Source of the DNA: Gammaproteobacteria bacterium
GTDB lineage: Bacteria; Pseudomonadota; Gammaproteobacteria; Chromatiales; Chromatiaceae
DNA: 64,000 bases
Direction of reading: 5' to 3'
Assembly: GCA_015490795.1 (NCBI GenBank)
Contig: WFXD01000003.1
Location: 1-64,000, forward strand
In this document: piece by piece, positions 27,872 to 36,273 of the stretch
How the letters are laid out: each line of letters opens with the position of its first letter
Position numbering within the stretch: the stretch's first letter is position 1
Notes under the pieces: model-generated
What the model saw: the letters and a program-made list of their open reading frames with translations, nothing else
The model's database searches: none
Told to the model about the DNA's origin: nothing
Position numbers and translations under genes: made by a program

Positions 27872-30091
27872 TTAAATATCAATGCTCGATGCATTGGCGG
27901 TGATGGTCAGCGCCTGAAAGGCGCATTTGCCGCAGTAGCCCTGGTGCTCCATCAGGTATTTGACGGTCTCGTTCAGCTGCTCCTGCTCTTTGGAGTCGAC
28001 ACTGGCGGCGCTGCTGCCGCTTTTGATCCACCCCAGCAGCTTGATGTTTTCGCCGGACTTGAACTCGTTCTCGAAGACAAAACGTTTGATTGCTGCCTGG
28101 TAGGAGGGTTCATCGGCCAGCAGTACCTTGCCGCTGACACTGGCGATGGCGTCGGAGAGCTCTTTGCGGAAGACATCCTTCTCTGGAATACCGAGATACT
28201 GCTCGATGGTCTGCATGAATTTTTCGTCCGGCTGCACATCCATCTGGGTCACCTCATGCTTGACCTTGGTGTTGTGGGCGTAGGCGCGCACATGGTCGGT
28301 ATACTTCTTCCAGGTGCTCTCGACGATGGTGGTGTCGCGCAGTACAGCGGTGTAGACATCACTGGCGATCTGGCCAAATATCCAGCCCTTGGCCTGTGGC
28401 AGGATCTTGGTCAGATAGTGGTTGAGTACGTTTTTGTTGGTGGCAAAGGCATCCTTGATGGCGTGCTCCATGCGGATGTAGAGATCCAGCGGAGAGACGC
28501 AGGGGTTGTTCAGCGCAATAGAGGTGAGCATGGTCGGTTCGCTCTGCTCGTTCTCGATGCGCTGGGTGTTGGCGGCAAATTCGTTGATCTGGAAATGCTC
28601 GGTATTCTCGAAGATGTTCTGGATGAAACGGGGGTCGAGACCGAAGGTGCCTTCGGAGGGCTTGATGAATTCAAACTCGTCCAGAATCGCCTTGGCCATG
28701 TTGTTGTCGACCCCGCTATCGGCCCGCCCGGCGTAGATCAGCGCCTTTTGCAGCAGTGACAGGTTGGGGTTCTGTTTCGACTGGTAGAGCCGGGTCATCA
28801 CCGCGACCAGGCTCAGCAGCTCAATGCTGTGCGGGGCGACGTGGGCGACATGCTTCTTCTTGTCGCTCCAGTTGCGGTATTCGTTGGAGTAGGTGATGTC
28901 ATAGATCTTCTGCTCCTCCTTGAAGGTGACCGACAGCGGCATCTCGATAAAGGTGGTGCGTGAGCGTAGCGCTTCGAAGCTCTCGTTGCCGATGAACATG
29001 TTGAATTCATGGAAGTTGGTGTGGCCGATGATGACGCCGTTGAAGGGCACCGGCGGTTGCCCTTCGGGTTTGAAGAAGCGGTCCTGCGTGGCAAATAACA
29101 GCTCGTAGAGAAACTTGTCGGAGAGCTTGAGGATCTCGTGGATCTCGACCAGGCCGTTGGCGCCGGCGCACAGCTCGCCCTGGTAGTCGTGCACCAGTGG
29201 ATGGGATTCGCTGCCGAAGCGGGGCAGCAGGCTGTAGTCGATGTTGCCCACCAGCGAGCCGGCCTCCTGGCTCTTCTCGTCGCGTGGGGTATAGGAGCCG
29301 ATGCCGGTTTTGGTGCGGGCATCGAAGACCATCCGCTTCACCTTCAGATAGGGGAGCAGCCCCCACAGATCCAGCCCCTTGGCCTGCATGAACTCCTTTA
29401 ACACATGATCGGAGTAGGGTGACATGAGGCCATCAATCTGAATATTGAAGCTGTCATCGTAGTGGGGGTGCTTTTCCAGAAAGGCCTTCAGTTCGCTGCT
29501 GTTGATCTCGGCATTGAGCCTGGTGCAGAAATCATCCCGCAGAGCGGGCGGAATAACCTGAAGTGGCCGCTCGAATATGGGGCTTTGCAGGTAGTGGATG
29601 CCATCCTCTTCGAACAGCGCCTTGTCTTTGAGCCGTTCATCGACGGTTGGCAACAGCAGTGTATAGGTGCGCCCCTCGTCGCTGCCGGAATAGAGGCTCA
29701 GGGCGCGCTTGATGCCATCCATCGAGCGTGATTTTGCTGCACCGGGAGGGCCAAGCAGAATCCAGAGCCGCTTGGAGGCCTCCAGCCCGCGGCTGGCGTT
29801 GTCTATTTTTTCGACCAGGTTCTCTTTGGCCTTCTGCTGGCCGAACACTGAAAAAGGCCCAACGTACTGTACATCTTCAAAGAAGTGGTAGCGATGCTTG
29901 ATCGGTTTGCCGGGCATGATGGCGTGTTCGACGCCGGAGCTGAGCATCATGTCGTGTATCAGCTGGAAGGTGTTGCGTGTGATCCAGGGCTGTTTGGCGA
30001 CCAGCGAGAGGTACTCTGGAAAGGTGATGATCTCGTCGTCTACCAGATCTTGTTTGTGTTTTTCGAAAACGCTACGCAGATTATCGAGCAT
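27872..30091 (-). CDS. PrkA-family serine kinase-like AAA protein (kinase 1 of locus)
   Basis: 739 residues from the ATG at 30091, which has GAGG upstream; the frame opens at a TTG five codons earlier. The AAA domain holds Walker A GPPGAAKS at 114-121, with V-I-I-G-H-T-N in the sensor region. The C-terminal half matches the PrkA kinase-like domain, and the end has a C-G-K-C pair that may bind a metal. In E. coli and Bacillus, YeaG/PrkA acts in nutrient stress and stationary phase. This gene is the first of the leftward series and is the more likely functional partner of YeaH. It is divergent from the DUF4124 gene across 211 bases in which I see no clear promoter. Confidence 0.82.
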   Translation of the reverse strand: MLDNLRSVFEKHKQDLVDDEIITFPEYLSLVAKQPWITRNTFQLIHDMMLSSGVEHAIMPGKPIKHRYHFFEDVQYVGPFSVFGQQKAKENLVEKIDNASRGLEASKRLWILLGPPGAAKSRSMDGIKRALSLYSGSDEGRTYTLLLPTVDERLKDKALFEEDGIHYLQSPIFERPLQVIPPALRDDFCTRLNAEINSSELKAFLEKHPHYDDSFNIQIDGLMSPYSDHVLKEFMQAKGLDLWGLLPYLKVKRMVFDARTKTGIGSYTPRDEKSQEAGSLVGNIDYSLLPRFGSESHPLVHDYQGELCAGANGLVEIHEILKLSDKFLYELLFATQDRFFKPEGQPPVPFNGVIIGHTNFHEFNMFIGNESFEALRSRTTFIEMPLSVTFKEEQKIYDITYSNEYRNWSDKKKHVAHVAPHSIELLSLVAVMTRLYQSKQNPNLSLLQKALIYAGRADSGVDNNMAKAILDEFEFIKPSEGTFGLDPRFIQNIFENTEHFQINEFAANTQRIENEQSEPTMLTSIALNNPCVSPLDLYIRMEHAIKDAFATNKNVLNHYLTKILPQAKGWIFGQIASDVYTAVLRDTTIVESTWKKYTDHVRAYAHNTKVKHEVTQMDVQPDEKFMQTIEQYLGIPEKDVFRKELSDAIASVSGKVLLADEPSYQAAIKRFVFENEFKSGENIKLLGWIKSGSSAASVDSKEQEQLNETVKYLMEHQGYCGKCAFQALTITANASSIDI

Positions 30092-30302
30092 GAGATTGGA
30101 CCTCAAAATCCAGGAAATTAACAGTGCTTCTTTATATCTATTTGAAAGTTTAGCAGCTTGGGAGGTTAATTCATAAGCAGGGTCAGGTCGAGGCTATTGT
30201 CTGGCCTGTTTCCTGAGCGCTCTTCAGAATATTCCTAGATACAAGAGCGGCTGCTGCCTCGTAGTATGCCGGGATTGAATTTCAGGGAGAGGAGCGGGAG
30301 CG

Positions 30303-30758
30303 GTGTTCTGTAAAGATAGTAAATTGACGGCATCCTGGTCAGGGATTTTGGCAGGCGCTGGCCTGCTGGCAAGTTTGCCAGTTGATGCTGCGGAAACCGT
30401 TATACGCTGTCAGCTGCCGGACGGGCGGGTAAGTTTCTCTGATCGCCCCTGCCGTTCCGGTATCCAGGATGAGCTGGAGTTTAAGGATCAGAAGGTAGGG
30501 TGGGAGGCGCCCCGTACGCCATTAAAACTTAAACGCAAATCAAAACGGGAGCGCCAGCAGCAGGCACGCAGAAAAGCGGCGGCTCTGCGGGCGGCTAAAA
30601 AGGAGAAGGCGCGAAAAAAGAGAGATTGCTGGAAGAAAAAAGAGAAGGCGGATCAAATTCAGGAGCGCTTGCGCCGTGGCTACAAGGCAGGGCAGGGGCG
30701 AACGATGCGTTACAGACAGCGTGAAATTGAGGCCTATCTTAGAGAGTTTTGCAAGTGA
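30303..30758 (+). CDS. DUF4124 domain protein, secreted
   Basis: 151 residues from a GTG with GGGAGAGGAG upstream. An N-terminal signal peptide (hydrophobic core L-A-G-A-G-L-L-A-S-L-P-V, cleavage near D-A-A-E) is followed by the DUF4124 motif Y/I-R-C-x-x-x-D-G-R-V-S-F-S-D-R-P-C at about 35-52, where two cysteines can form a disulfide. Residues 75-125 are a very basic, helix-forming stretch rich in Lys, Arg and Ala. The function of the family is unknown; a periplasmic binding role is plausible. Confidence 0.75.
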   Translation: MFCKDSKLTASWSGILAGAGLLASLPVDAAETVIRCQLPDGRVSFSDRPCRSGIQDELEFKDQKVGWEAPRTPLKLKRKSKRERQQQARRKAAALRAAKKEKARKKRDCWKKKEKADQIQERLRRGYKAGQGRTMRYRQREIEAYLREFCK

Positions 30759-30759
30759 A

Positions 30760-30785
30760 AGCCGCAGGCAACTTTGCCTGCGGCT
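30760..30785. terminator. Hairpin between the DUF4124 gene and the chemoreceptor
   Basis: AGCCGCAGGCA and TGCCTGCGGCT form an 11-bp stem with a four-base loop between two convergent genes. No T-run follows on the plus side, so it is a terminator of moderate strength or a transcript end stabiliser. Confidence 0.6.
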
Positions 30786-30803
30786 GCTCCCCGTGCCCCT
30801 TGC

Positions 30804-32915
30804 TCAAATTTTAAACTGATGGATCATACTCTGCATCTCCTTGGCAAGGCCGGCTACATCGCCACAGGACTGCAGGCTAAGCTGGGCCTGCTCTTTAGCG
30901 GTGTTGGCCACGCCGGAAATGTTTGTGATGTTGGTGGTGATCTCAGCCATGGATGCGCTTTGCTCCTGCGAGGCGGTGGCGATCTGCTGAATGCGGTCTG
31001 TCAGCCCTTCAACAACCTCAACAATTTGCTCAAGTGACTGGCCGGTTTGACTCACCAGAGTAGAGCCCGCCTCAACCTCGGTTCGACCCTCCTGCATAGA
31101 GCTGACTGCGGCCTCGGTTCCATTCTGGATATTGCGGATCATCTCGGCAATCTCCTTGGTGGCATCGGTGGTGCGGGTTGCCAGGTGGCGCACCTCATCG
31201 GCGACAACTGCAAACCCACGCCCCTGATCACCGGCGCGGGCAGCTTCAATAGCGGCATTGAGCGCCAGCAGGTTGGTCTGGTTGGCGATGTCGTCAATAA
31301 CGGAGACGATCTTGCCAATCTGGTCAGAGTGCTCTGCCAACAGCTCCACATTGCGGGCCGCTTCTGCCACAGAGCTGGAGATGCGCGCCATGCCATCAAC
31401 ACTCTGATGCACGATGTTTCCGCTTTCAACGGCTACTTGAGAGGCCTGATCAGCCGCATCGGCAGCTTCCGTGGTGTTGCGTGAGATATCCTGTGAGACG
31501 ATCTCCATCTCGTTGGCGGAAACGGCCACCACCTCTGTCTGCTGGGACTGATCCACGGCACCATTGGTTACCTGCTGTGTGGCCTCGTGGATATTGCTGC
31601 TGGCGGCCACCAGACTATGGGCGGTATCCCTGATCTTGGCAATCATGCTGTTGAGACTCTGAGACATCTGATCCAGAGCCGTTGAGAGTGATCCAATCTC
31701 ATCCTGGCGGCTGCTGTTGATTTTTTGAGTCAGATCCCCCTGGGCGATACTGTTTGCAACCTGGGTTATCTTCTCAACAGGGCTCAGCACAGTTCTGTTT
31801 ATCATCAGGAACAGGCCGATAAATGCAGCGATGACAGTCAATACCATGATGGCAACAGCCCATCGAACACTGTTTTGGTTGGCATGAGAGATGTGGGCAA
31901 ACTTGGTGGTGAGTTCATTGCTCAGTTGTAGCAGTTTATCGGCATCGTTGGGTACATCATGCTGTGCCTGCCAATAGTCATCAGAACCGATCTTGGCCGT
32001 GGTGAGTTTGGTTACAGAGCTGGTAAAATGCGCCATCACCTCTTCAATTTCAGAGATGTTGGTCTGAATGGCCGGGTCATCGCTGCCTGGGTATGAGCCG
32101 AATTCAGTCATCTTGAGGTTTGTCGGGTATTTGCCCCCTGATTTCAATGCCGCCAGTGTCTGCGTAAAGACGGCAGCGGCGGTTTTGTACTCCTCCAGGC
32201 TGGGGTTGAGGCGAGCCTGCCCCTGCACAATATTGTCTGAAAACAGCAGGGTGAAGCGCCGAATGCCCAGCATGTCCCCTACTTTGAAGGGTTTGCCTTT
32301 CATTGCGGTGTGGCAGCTGGCGCAACCCTCGACGACGGCGTTGTCAGCCGTGTAATAACGCAGATAGAGTTTGTTGTCCTGCTCTACCTCTTTAAAGAAT
32401 ATCGGCCCTTTGTTGGCGGCCAGAAATGCAAAGGCCTCCTGGTCAATGGCATCCTTCAAGCCTTGTGCAGGGTTGATGGGGTCTTCGGCAATAATGTCTA
32501 CGTTGAAGCGGGTGCTGGTTGCAAATTTCTCACCCACCATGCGAGTGAAAGTGGCTGGAAAAGGGATTGCAGGGTCATACTCTTTTTCCGGATGCATGGA
32601 TATTTTTAGCCCTGCCTCCTGAGCCGCCCCAATAATTATGCTTGCATAAGTACTGCGCATTTTTGTGATGTAGCGATCCAGCTCTGTAATCTTTGCCTGT
32701 GAGGCCTGCAGCGCATTCTTTGCCAAAGAGAAGCTCAAGGCAGATTTGGACATGGCCTGGCTGAGCATGCGTTGGCGCCCGGCGATATTCACAATATCGG
32801 AGTCCCCTTTACTCTGCTCCAGTGAATAGAACACAGTAATGCCAAGCAGTACGGTGACCAGTATAATGGCGGTTATGCCCATGGCCAGTTTGCGTTTAAG
32901 CGATAATTCATTCAT
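30804..32915 (-). CDS. Methyl-accepting chemotaxis protein with PilJ-like sensor split by a c-type haem domain
   Basis: 703 residues from the ATG at 32915, with GGAG upstream. TM1 is at about 12-31. The periplasmic part starts with the PilJ-like block [11 protein letters not shown] (43-53), then a DUF3365 (Tll0287-like) domain at about 95-230 with a covalent haem site C198-A-S-C201-H202, then a stretch (245-310) that matches the remaining PilJ-like helix with [14 protein letters not shown]2 is at 352-372, HAMP at about 372-425, then the cytoplasmic signalling domain with the conserved hairpin tip ([15 protein letters not shown]). It likely senses redox state, oxygen or nitric oxide and signals through CheA. 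It stands alone. Confidence 0.9.
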   Translation of the reverse strand: MNELSLKRKLAMGITAIILVTVLLGITVFYSLEQSKGDSDIVNIAGRQRMLSQAMSKSALSFSLAKNALQASQAKITELDRYITKMRSTYASIIIGAAQEAGLKISMHPEKEYDPAIPFPATFTRMVGEKFATSTRFNVDIIAEDPINPAQGLKDAIDQEAFAFLAANKGPIFFKEVEQDNKLYLRYYTADNAVVEGCASCHTAMKGKPFKVGDMLGIRRFTLLFSDNIVQGQARLNPSLEEYKTAAAVFTQTLAALKSGGKYPTNLKMTEFGSYPGSDDPAIQTNISEIEEVMAHFTSSVTKLTTAKIGSDDYWQAQHDVPNDADKLLQLSNELTTKFAHISHANQNSVRWAVAIMVLTVIAAFIGLFLMINRTVLSPVEKITQVANSIAQGDLTQKINSSRQDEIGSLSTALDQMSQSLNSMIAKIRDTAHSLVAASSNIHEATQQVTNGAVDQSQQTEVVAVSANEMEIVSQDISRNTTEAADAADQASQVAVESGNIVHQSVDGMARISSSVAEAARNVELLAEHSDQIGKIVSVIDDIANQTNLLALNAAIEAARAGDQGRGFAVVADEVRHLATRTTDATKEIAEMIRNIQNGTEAAVSSMQEGRTEVEAGSTLVSQTGQSLEQIVEVVEGLTDRIQQIATASQEQSASMAEITTNITNISGVANTAKEQAQLSLQSCGDVAGLAKEMQSMIHQFKI

Positions 32916-33154
32916 TTTTTGGTGCTCCAAATGCCAACCTGTGGCCATGATTTAATCTGTTGTTTGGTGGCTTGTTGATTTACAAAGCAACAAACGACCA
33001 TGTTCAGTTGCTTTTACGGCATGAAAAACTACAACTTTAGAGCAAGTGATATATATATTTTCAATGCCAAAAAACCGAGTACGGTGCTATGTTTTACAAG
33101 GGGGCATACAAACTGTGCCGGACGGCTTTTTTATGATGAATAAGGTTGTGCAAT

Positions 33155-33826
33155 ATGGTGATCTGGAGTGGGGTGGATGTTGTATTTCTGGATATGGATG
33201 GCACCTTGCTCGATCTCCATTTTGATAACTACTTCTGGCAGGGCTATGTTCCCCAGCGCTATGCCAGAGACAAAAATATCAGCGATGAAGAGGCGCAGGC
33301 AGAGCTTGCTCTGCGCTACAAGGATGTGGAGGGGAGGCTGGAGTGGTATTGCCTGGATCACTGGAGTCGAGAGTTGGGGCTGGATATTGCCCTGCTGAAG
33401 GAGGAGGTGGATCACCTGATTGCTGTGCACCCGCACGTCACAGATTTTCTTGCAGCGCTGCGAGCCAGTGGCAGGCGTATTGCGCTGGTTACCAATGCAC
33501 ATCAGAAGGCGCTGGCTCTGAAATTGGATCGAACTCAGCTGGGTGGCTGCTTTGATGCTGTCTATTGTGCCCACGACATCGGGTTGCCAAAGGAGAATCC
33601 ACAGTTCTGGGAGAGGCTGCAACAGCGTGAACCCTTTGACCCGCAGCGCACCCTTTTTGTGGACGACAGCCTGGCGGTGCTTCGCTCTGCCCGTCAATAT
33701 GGTATTCGCTGGCTGCTGGCAGTGGTGAGGCCTGACTCGTGTGGGCCGGTGCGCAAAGTGACCGATTTTCCTGCAATCAATGACTTTTCGGAGATCATAT
33801 CTGGATTAGCTGGCAACAAATTGTAA
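33155..33826 (+). CDS. HAD-family hydrolase, GMP/IMP nucleotidase YrfG-like
   Basis: 223 residues from the ATG at 33155; the TTG three codons earlier is less likely. Motif I D-M-D-G-T has the nucleophile Asp13 and Asp15, motif II is V-T-N, and the motif IV pair is in F-V-D-D-S. Length and the H-P-H-V-T segment match E. coli YrfG, which removes phosphate from GMP and IMP. It is the first of four same-strand genes, 63 bases before the aldolase gene. Confidence 0.82.
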   Translation: MVIWSGVDVVFLDMDGTLLDLHFDNYFWQGYVPQRYARDKNISDEEAQAELALRYKDVEGRLEWYCLDHWSRELGLDIALLKEEVDHLIAVHPHVTDFLAALRASGRRIALVTNAHQKALALKLDRTQLGGCFDAVYCAHDIGLPKENPQFWERLQQREPFDPQRTLFVDDSLAVLRSARQYGIRWLLAVVRPDSCGPVRKVTDFPAINDFSEIISGLAGNKL

Positions 33827-33889
33827 TAATCACCGGCTTTACCCTGCGGCAGGCATGGATGGGAAGTTGCGTAGACGAGAGATACCATA

Positions 33890-34849
33890 ATGTTTCGAGA
33901 AGAGATTAAGGTGCTGGACTGCACCATCCGTGATGGTGGTTTGATCAATAACTACCAGTTTACCGATGAGTTTGTAAAGGCTGTCTACCGGGCCGCCTGT
34001 GACTCGGGTGTCGATATTATCGAGCTGGGCAAAAAGCTGGCCGAAAGCGATGAGTACCCGCGTGATAAATGGGGTAAATGGAATTTCTGTAATGATGACG
34101 ACATCAAGGCGGTCATTGACTCTTATGAGTGCGAGAACCCGCCCCTGGTTGCAGTGATGTTTGATGTGGGCAGGGTGGATGTCAGCGCGCTGCAACCCCG
34201 GGATCAGAGCCCGATGGATATGATACGCACCGCCTGCTATGTGCCTGATATCGAAAAGGGGATCGACCTGGCGCGGCGCTCCAAAGATCTGGGCTATCTG
34301 ACCACAATCAACATCATGGCCCCCTCAGCAGTGATTCAGGATGACCTGATTGAAGCGCTGGAGTCGGTCAATATGGCCGATGAGGTCGATTACCTCTACT
34401 TTGTCGATAGCTTCGGCGCCTTCTACTCCGAGCAGGTCACCTCTTATATCAAGCTGTACCAGAAGCATGCGCCAGACAAAGAGCTGGGCTTTCATGCGCA
34501 CAATAATCAGCAGCTGGCCTTCTCAAATACCCAGCAGGCCATTATCGACGGGGTAAACCTGCTGGATGCCACAATCAATGGTATCGGGCGGGGCGCCGGC
34601 AACTGCAATCTGGAGCTGCTGCTTAACTTTCTGCAAAACCCGAAGTTTGATACCAAACCGCTGTATAAGGTTATTCAAGAGGAGTTTGTTCCACTGCGTA
34701 AAAAGATCGAGTGGGGCTTTAACGACATCTACGGCATCAGCGGCCACCTGAACCAGCATCCCCGTGCCGCCATGAAGTTGAGAAGCAGCAAAAAAAACAG
34801 GGACAACTGTTACGATTTCCTGCTGGCATCGACAAGTACTGTGGAGTGA
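33890..34849 (+). CDS. DRE-TIM metallolyase (HMGL-like) aldolase domain protein
   Basis: 319 residues. The N-terminus L-D-C-T-I-R-D-G-G carries the catalytic Arg-Asp pair and first metal ligand, and H-A-H-N-N at about 204 gives the two histidine ligands; G-R-G-A-G-N-C-N-L-E is the flexible-loop region with its cysteine. Relatives include 4-hydroxy-2-oxovalerate aldolases and oxo-acid lyases, and undescribed members within surface-sugar clusters. It lies 10 bases before the TrpD2 gene. The substrate is unknown. Confidence 0.8.
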   Translation: MFREEIKVLDCTIRDGGLINNYQFTDEFVKAVYRAACDSGVDIIELGKKLAESDEYPRDKWGKWNFCNDDDIKAVIDSYECENPPLVAVMFDVGRVDVSALQPRDQSPMDMIRTACYVPDIEKGIDLARRSKDLGYLTTINIMAPSAVIQDDLIEALESVNMADEVDYLYFVDSFGAFYSEQVTSYIKLYQKHAPDKELGFHAHNNQQLAFSNTQQAIIDGVNLLDATINGIGRGAGNCNLELLLNFLQNPKFDTKPLYKVIQEEFVPLRKKIEWGFNDIYGISGHLNQHPRAAMKLRSSKKNRDNCYDFLLASTSTVE

Positions 34850-34858
34850 GCCTGACCT

Positions 34859-35845
34859 ATGGCGTGTGAACACCCGTTTGCCGGTTATATCAGAAAACTT
34901 GGCCATGACCGTAAACTGGGCAGCTCTTTAACCCAGGAAGAGGCGCGTGCCGCCATGACCGATATCGCCTGCTACGAGGTGGAGCCTCAGCAGGTGGGTG
35001 CTTTTCTGATGCTGCTGCGGCTCAAGCACAAGGCCCCGGAGGAGATCGCGGGTTTTGCCGAGGCGTTGCGGGACGGTCTTCCCAAACCCCCTGATCCGCC
35101 GCCGGTTGCAGTCGATTGGCCAGCCTATGCCGGTAAAAGCGGGCAGCCACCTTGGTTTCTGCTTGCTGCGCTGCTGCTTGCCCAGAATGGATACCCGGTA
35201 TTCATGCATGGCTATTCGCGCCGTGATGAGAGGCTCTATGTCCCGCCAGCGTTGCGGGCGCTGGGGATAGAGCCGTGCAGCCTGCTCTCTCAGGCTGCGG
35301 CAAAGATCCGCCAGGAGGGGTTTGCCTACCTGCCGATTGAAAATCTTTCGGGCATCGTCCAGGAGCTGCTGGAATACCGCAAACAGCTGGGCTTGCGTAC
35401 ACCAATGCACACCATCGCCCGCATGCTGAACCCATTTTCCGCATCACTGACGTTGCAGGGTGTGCATCACCCACAATATGCCTTGCTGCACCAGGGTGCA
35501 GCACGCCTGATGAGGCAGGGGAAGAGTCTCTCCATTCAGGGCAGCAGTGGCGAGTTTGAGCGTATTTTGGGAGCCCCCTGCAAACTCTACGGCCTGAGCG
35601 ATGGCGTCTGCTGGGAGGAGGAGTGGCCTGCTGAAGAGAGCAGTGGGAGTCTGCCAAAAAATCCTGATCTTGACCACTTCAGCGCGGTATGGGATGGCCG
35701 CGAGGAAGACCGCTATGGCCGTGCCGCTGTGATTGGAACAGTAGCGCTGGTACTGCGCGGCCTGGAGCGAGCAGTCGAGCGCGAGCAGGCCTGCCGGCTG
35801 GCTGAGCAGTGGTGGCAGGAGCGCAATGCCAGGGCCGCTGCGTAG
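34859..35845 (+). CDS. TrpD2/YbiB-like protein, anthranilate phosphoribosyltransferase homologue
   Basis: 328 residues with the TrpD fold: the small helical domain (G-A-F-L-M-L-L-R-L-K) and then a larger domain. The PRPP-binding G-T-G-G-D motif of true TrpD is replaced here by A-G-K-S-G-Q-P-P, which is the hallmark of the TrpD2/YbiB branch that binds nucleic acid rather than making tryptophan. In E. coli ybiB is tied to the SOS/LexA-controlled operon with dinG. Gap to ferredoxin gene 44 bases, so probably co-transcribed. Confidence 0.8.
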   Translation: MACEHPFAGYIRKLGHDRKLGSSLTQEEARAAMTDIACYEVEPQQVGAFLMLLRLKHKAPEEIAGFAEALRDGLPKPPDPPPVAVDWPAYAGKSGQPPWFLLAALLLAQNGYPVFMHGYSRRDERLYVPPALRALGIEPCSLLSQAAAKIRQEGFAYLPIENLSGIVQELLEYRKQLGLRTPMHTIARMLNPFSASLTLQGVHHPQYALLHQGAARLMRQGKSLSIQGSSGEFERILGAPCKLYGLSDGVCWEEEWPAEESSGSLPKNPDLDHFSAVWDGREEDRYGRAAVIGTVALVLRGLERAVEREQACRLAEQWWQERNARAAA

Positions 35846-35889
35846 CGGCCAAACCGATTTTTTAATGAGCAATAGATAGGGGAGTTGAT

Positions 35890-36213
35890 ATGCCTAAACC
35901 AGAAAAACACCTGTTCGTCTGTGTCCAGAATCGCCCGGAAGCACATCCAAAGGGCTCCTGCACAGCGCGTGGTGGAGTGCCTGTAGTGGATGAGTTCCGC
36001 CGCCTGTTTGAGGAGAAGGGGCTGTGGGGGCGCTTCCAGGTGACCACCTCAGGTTGCCTGGGGCCTTGTGAAGAGGGGCCGAATGTACTGGTCTACCCGG
36101 AAGCTGTCATGTATGCCAAGGTCACTGTGGAAGATGTGGCGGAGATTGTAGATCAGCACCTGCTGGAGGATAAGCCAGTAGACCGCTTAAAGATTTCAGA
36201 AGAGCTTTGGTGA
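35890..36213 (+). CDS. Thioredoxin-like [2Fe-2S] ferredoxin
   Basis: 107 residues with cysteines at 11, 24, 56 and 60 (C-x12-C ... G-C-L-G-P-C), the ligand pattern of thioredoxin-fold ferredoxins such as those of Azotobacter and Aquifex. A GGGGAG stands before the ATG. It can carry one electron, with no known partner. It ends the four-gene run and is closed by a hairpin. Confidence 0.85.
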   Translation: MPKPEKHLFVCVQNRPEAHPKGSCTARGGVPVVDEFRRLFEEKGLWGRFQVTTSGCLGPCEEGPNVLVYPEAVMYAKVTVEDVAEIVDQHLLEDKPVDRLKISEELW

Positions 36214-36233
36214 TACAGGATGTAGTATCTGGC

Positions 36234-36272
36234 GGGCATTCTCAAGCGTCTCTCAGGTAATTGAGAATGCCC
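36234..36272. terminator. Bidirectional hairpin between the ferredoxin gene and uvrA
   Basis: GGGCATTCTCAA (36234-36245) pairs fully with TTGAGAATGCCC (36261-36272), a 12-bp stem with a 15-base loop that lies just before the uvrA stop. It separates two convergent genes. Confidence 0.7.
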
Positions 36273-36273
36273 C

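Noticed and set aside
27788-28759. 323-codon plus-strand frame opposite PrkA-like 1
   Set aside because: It mirrors the codon pattern of the real gene on the other strand, with no RBS or domain.
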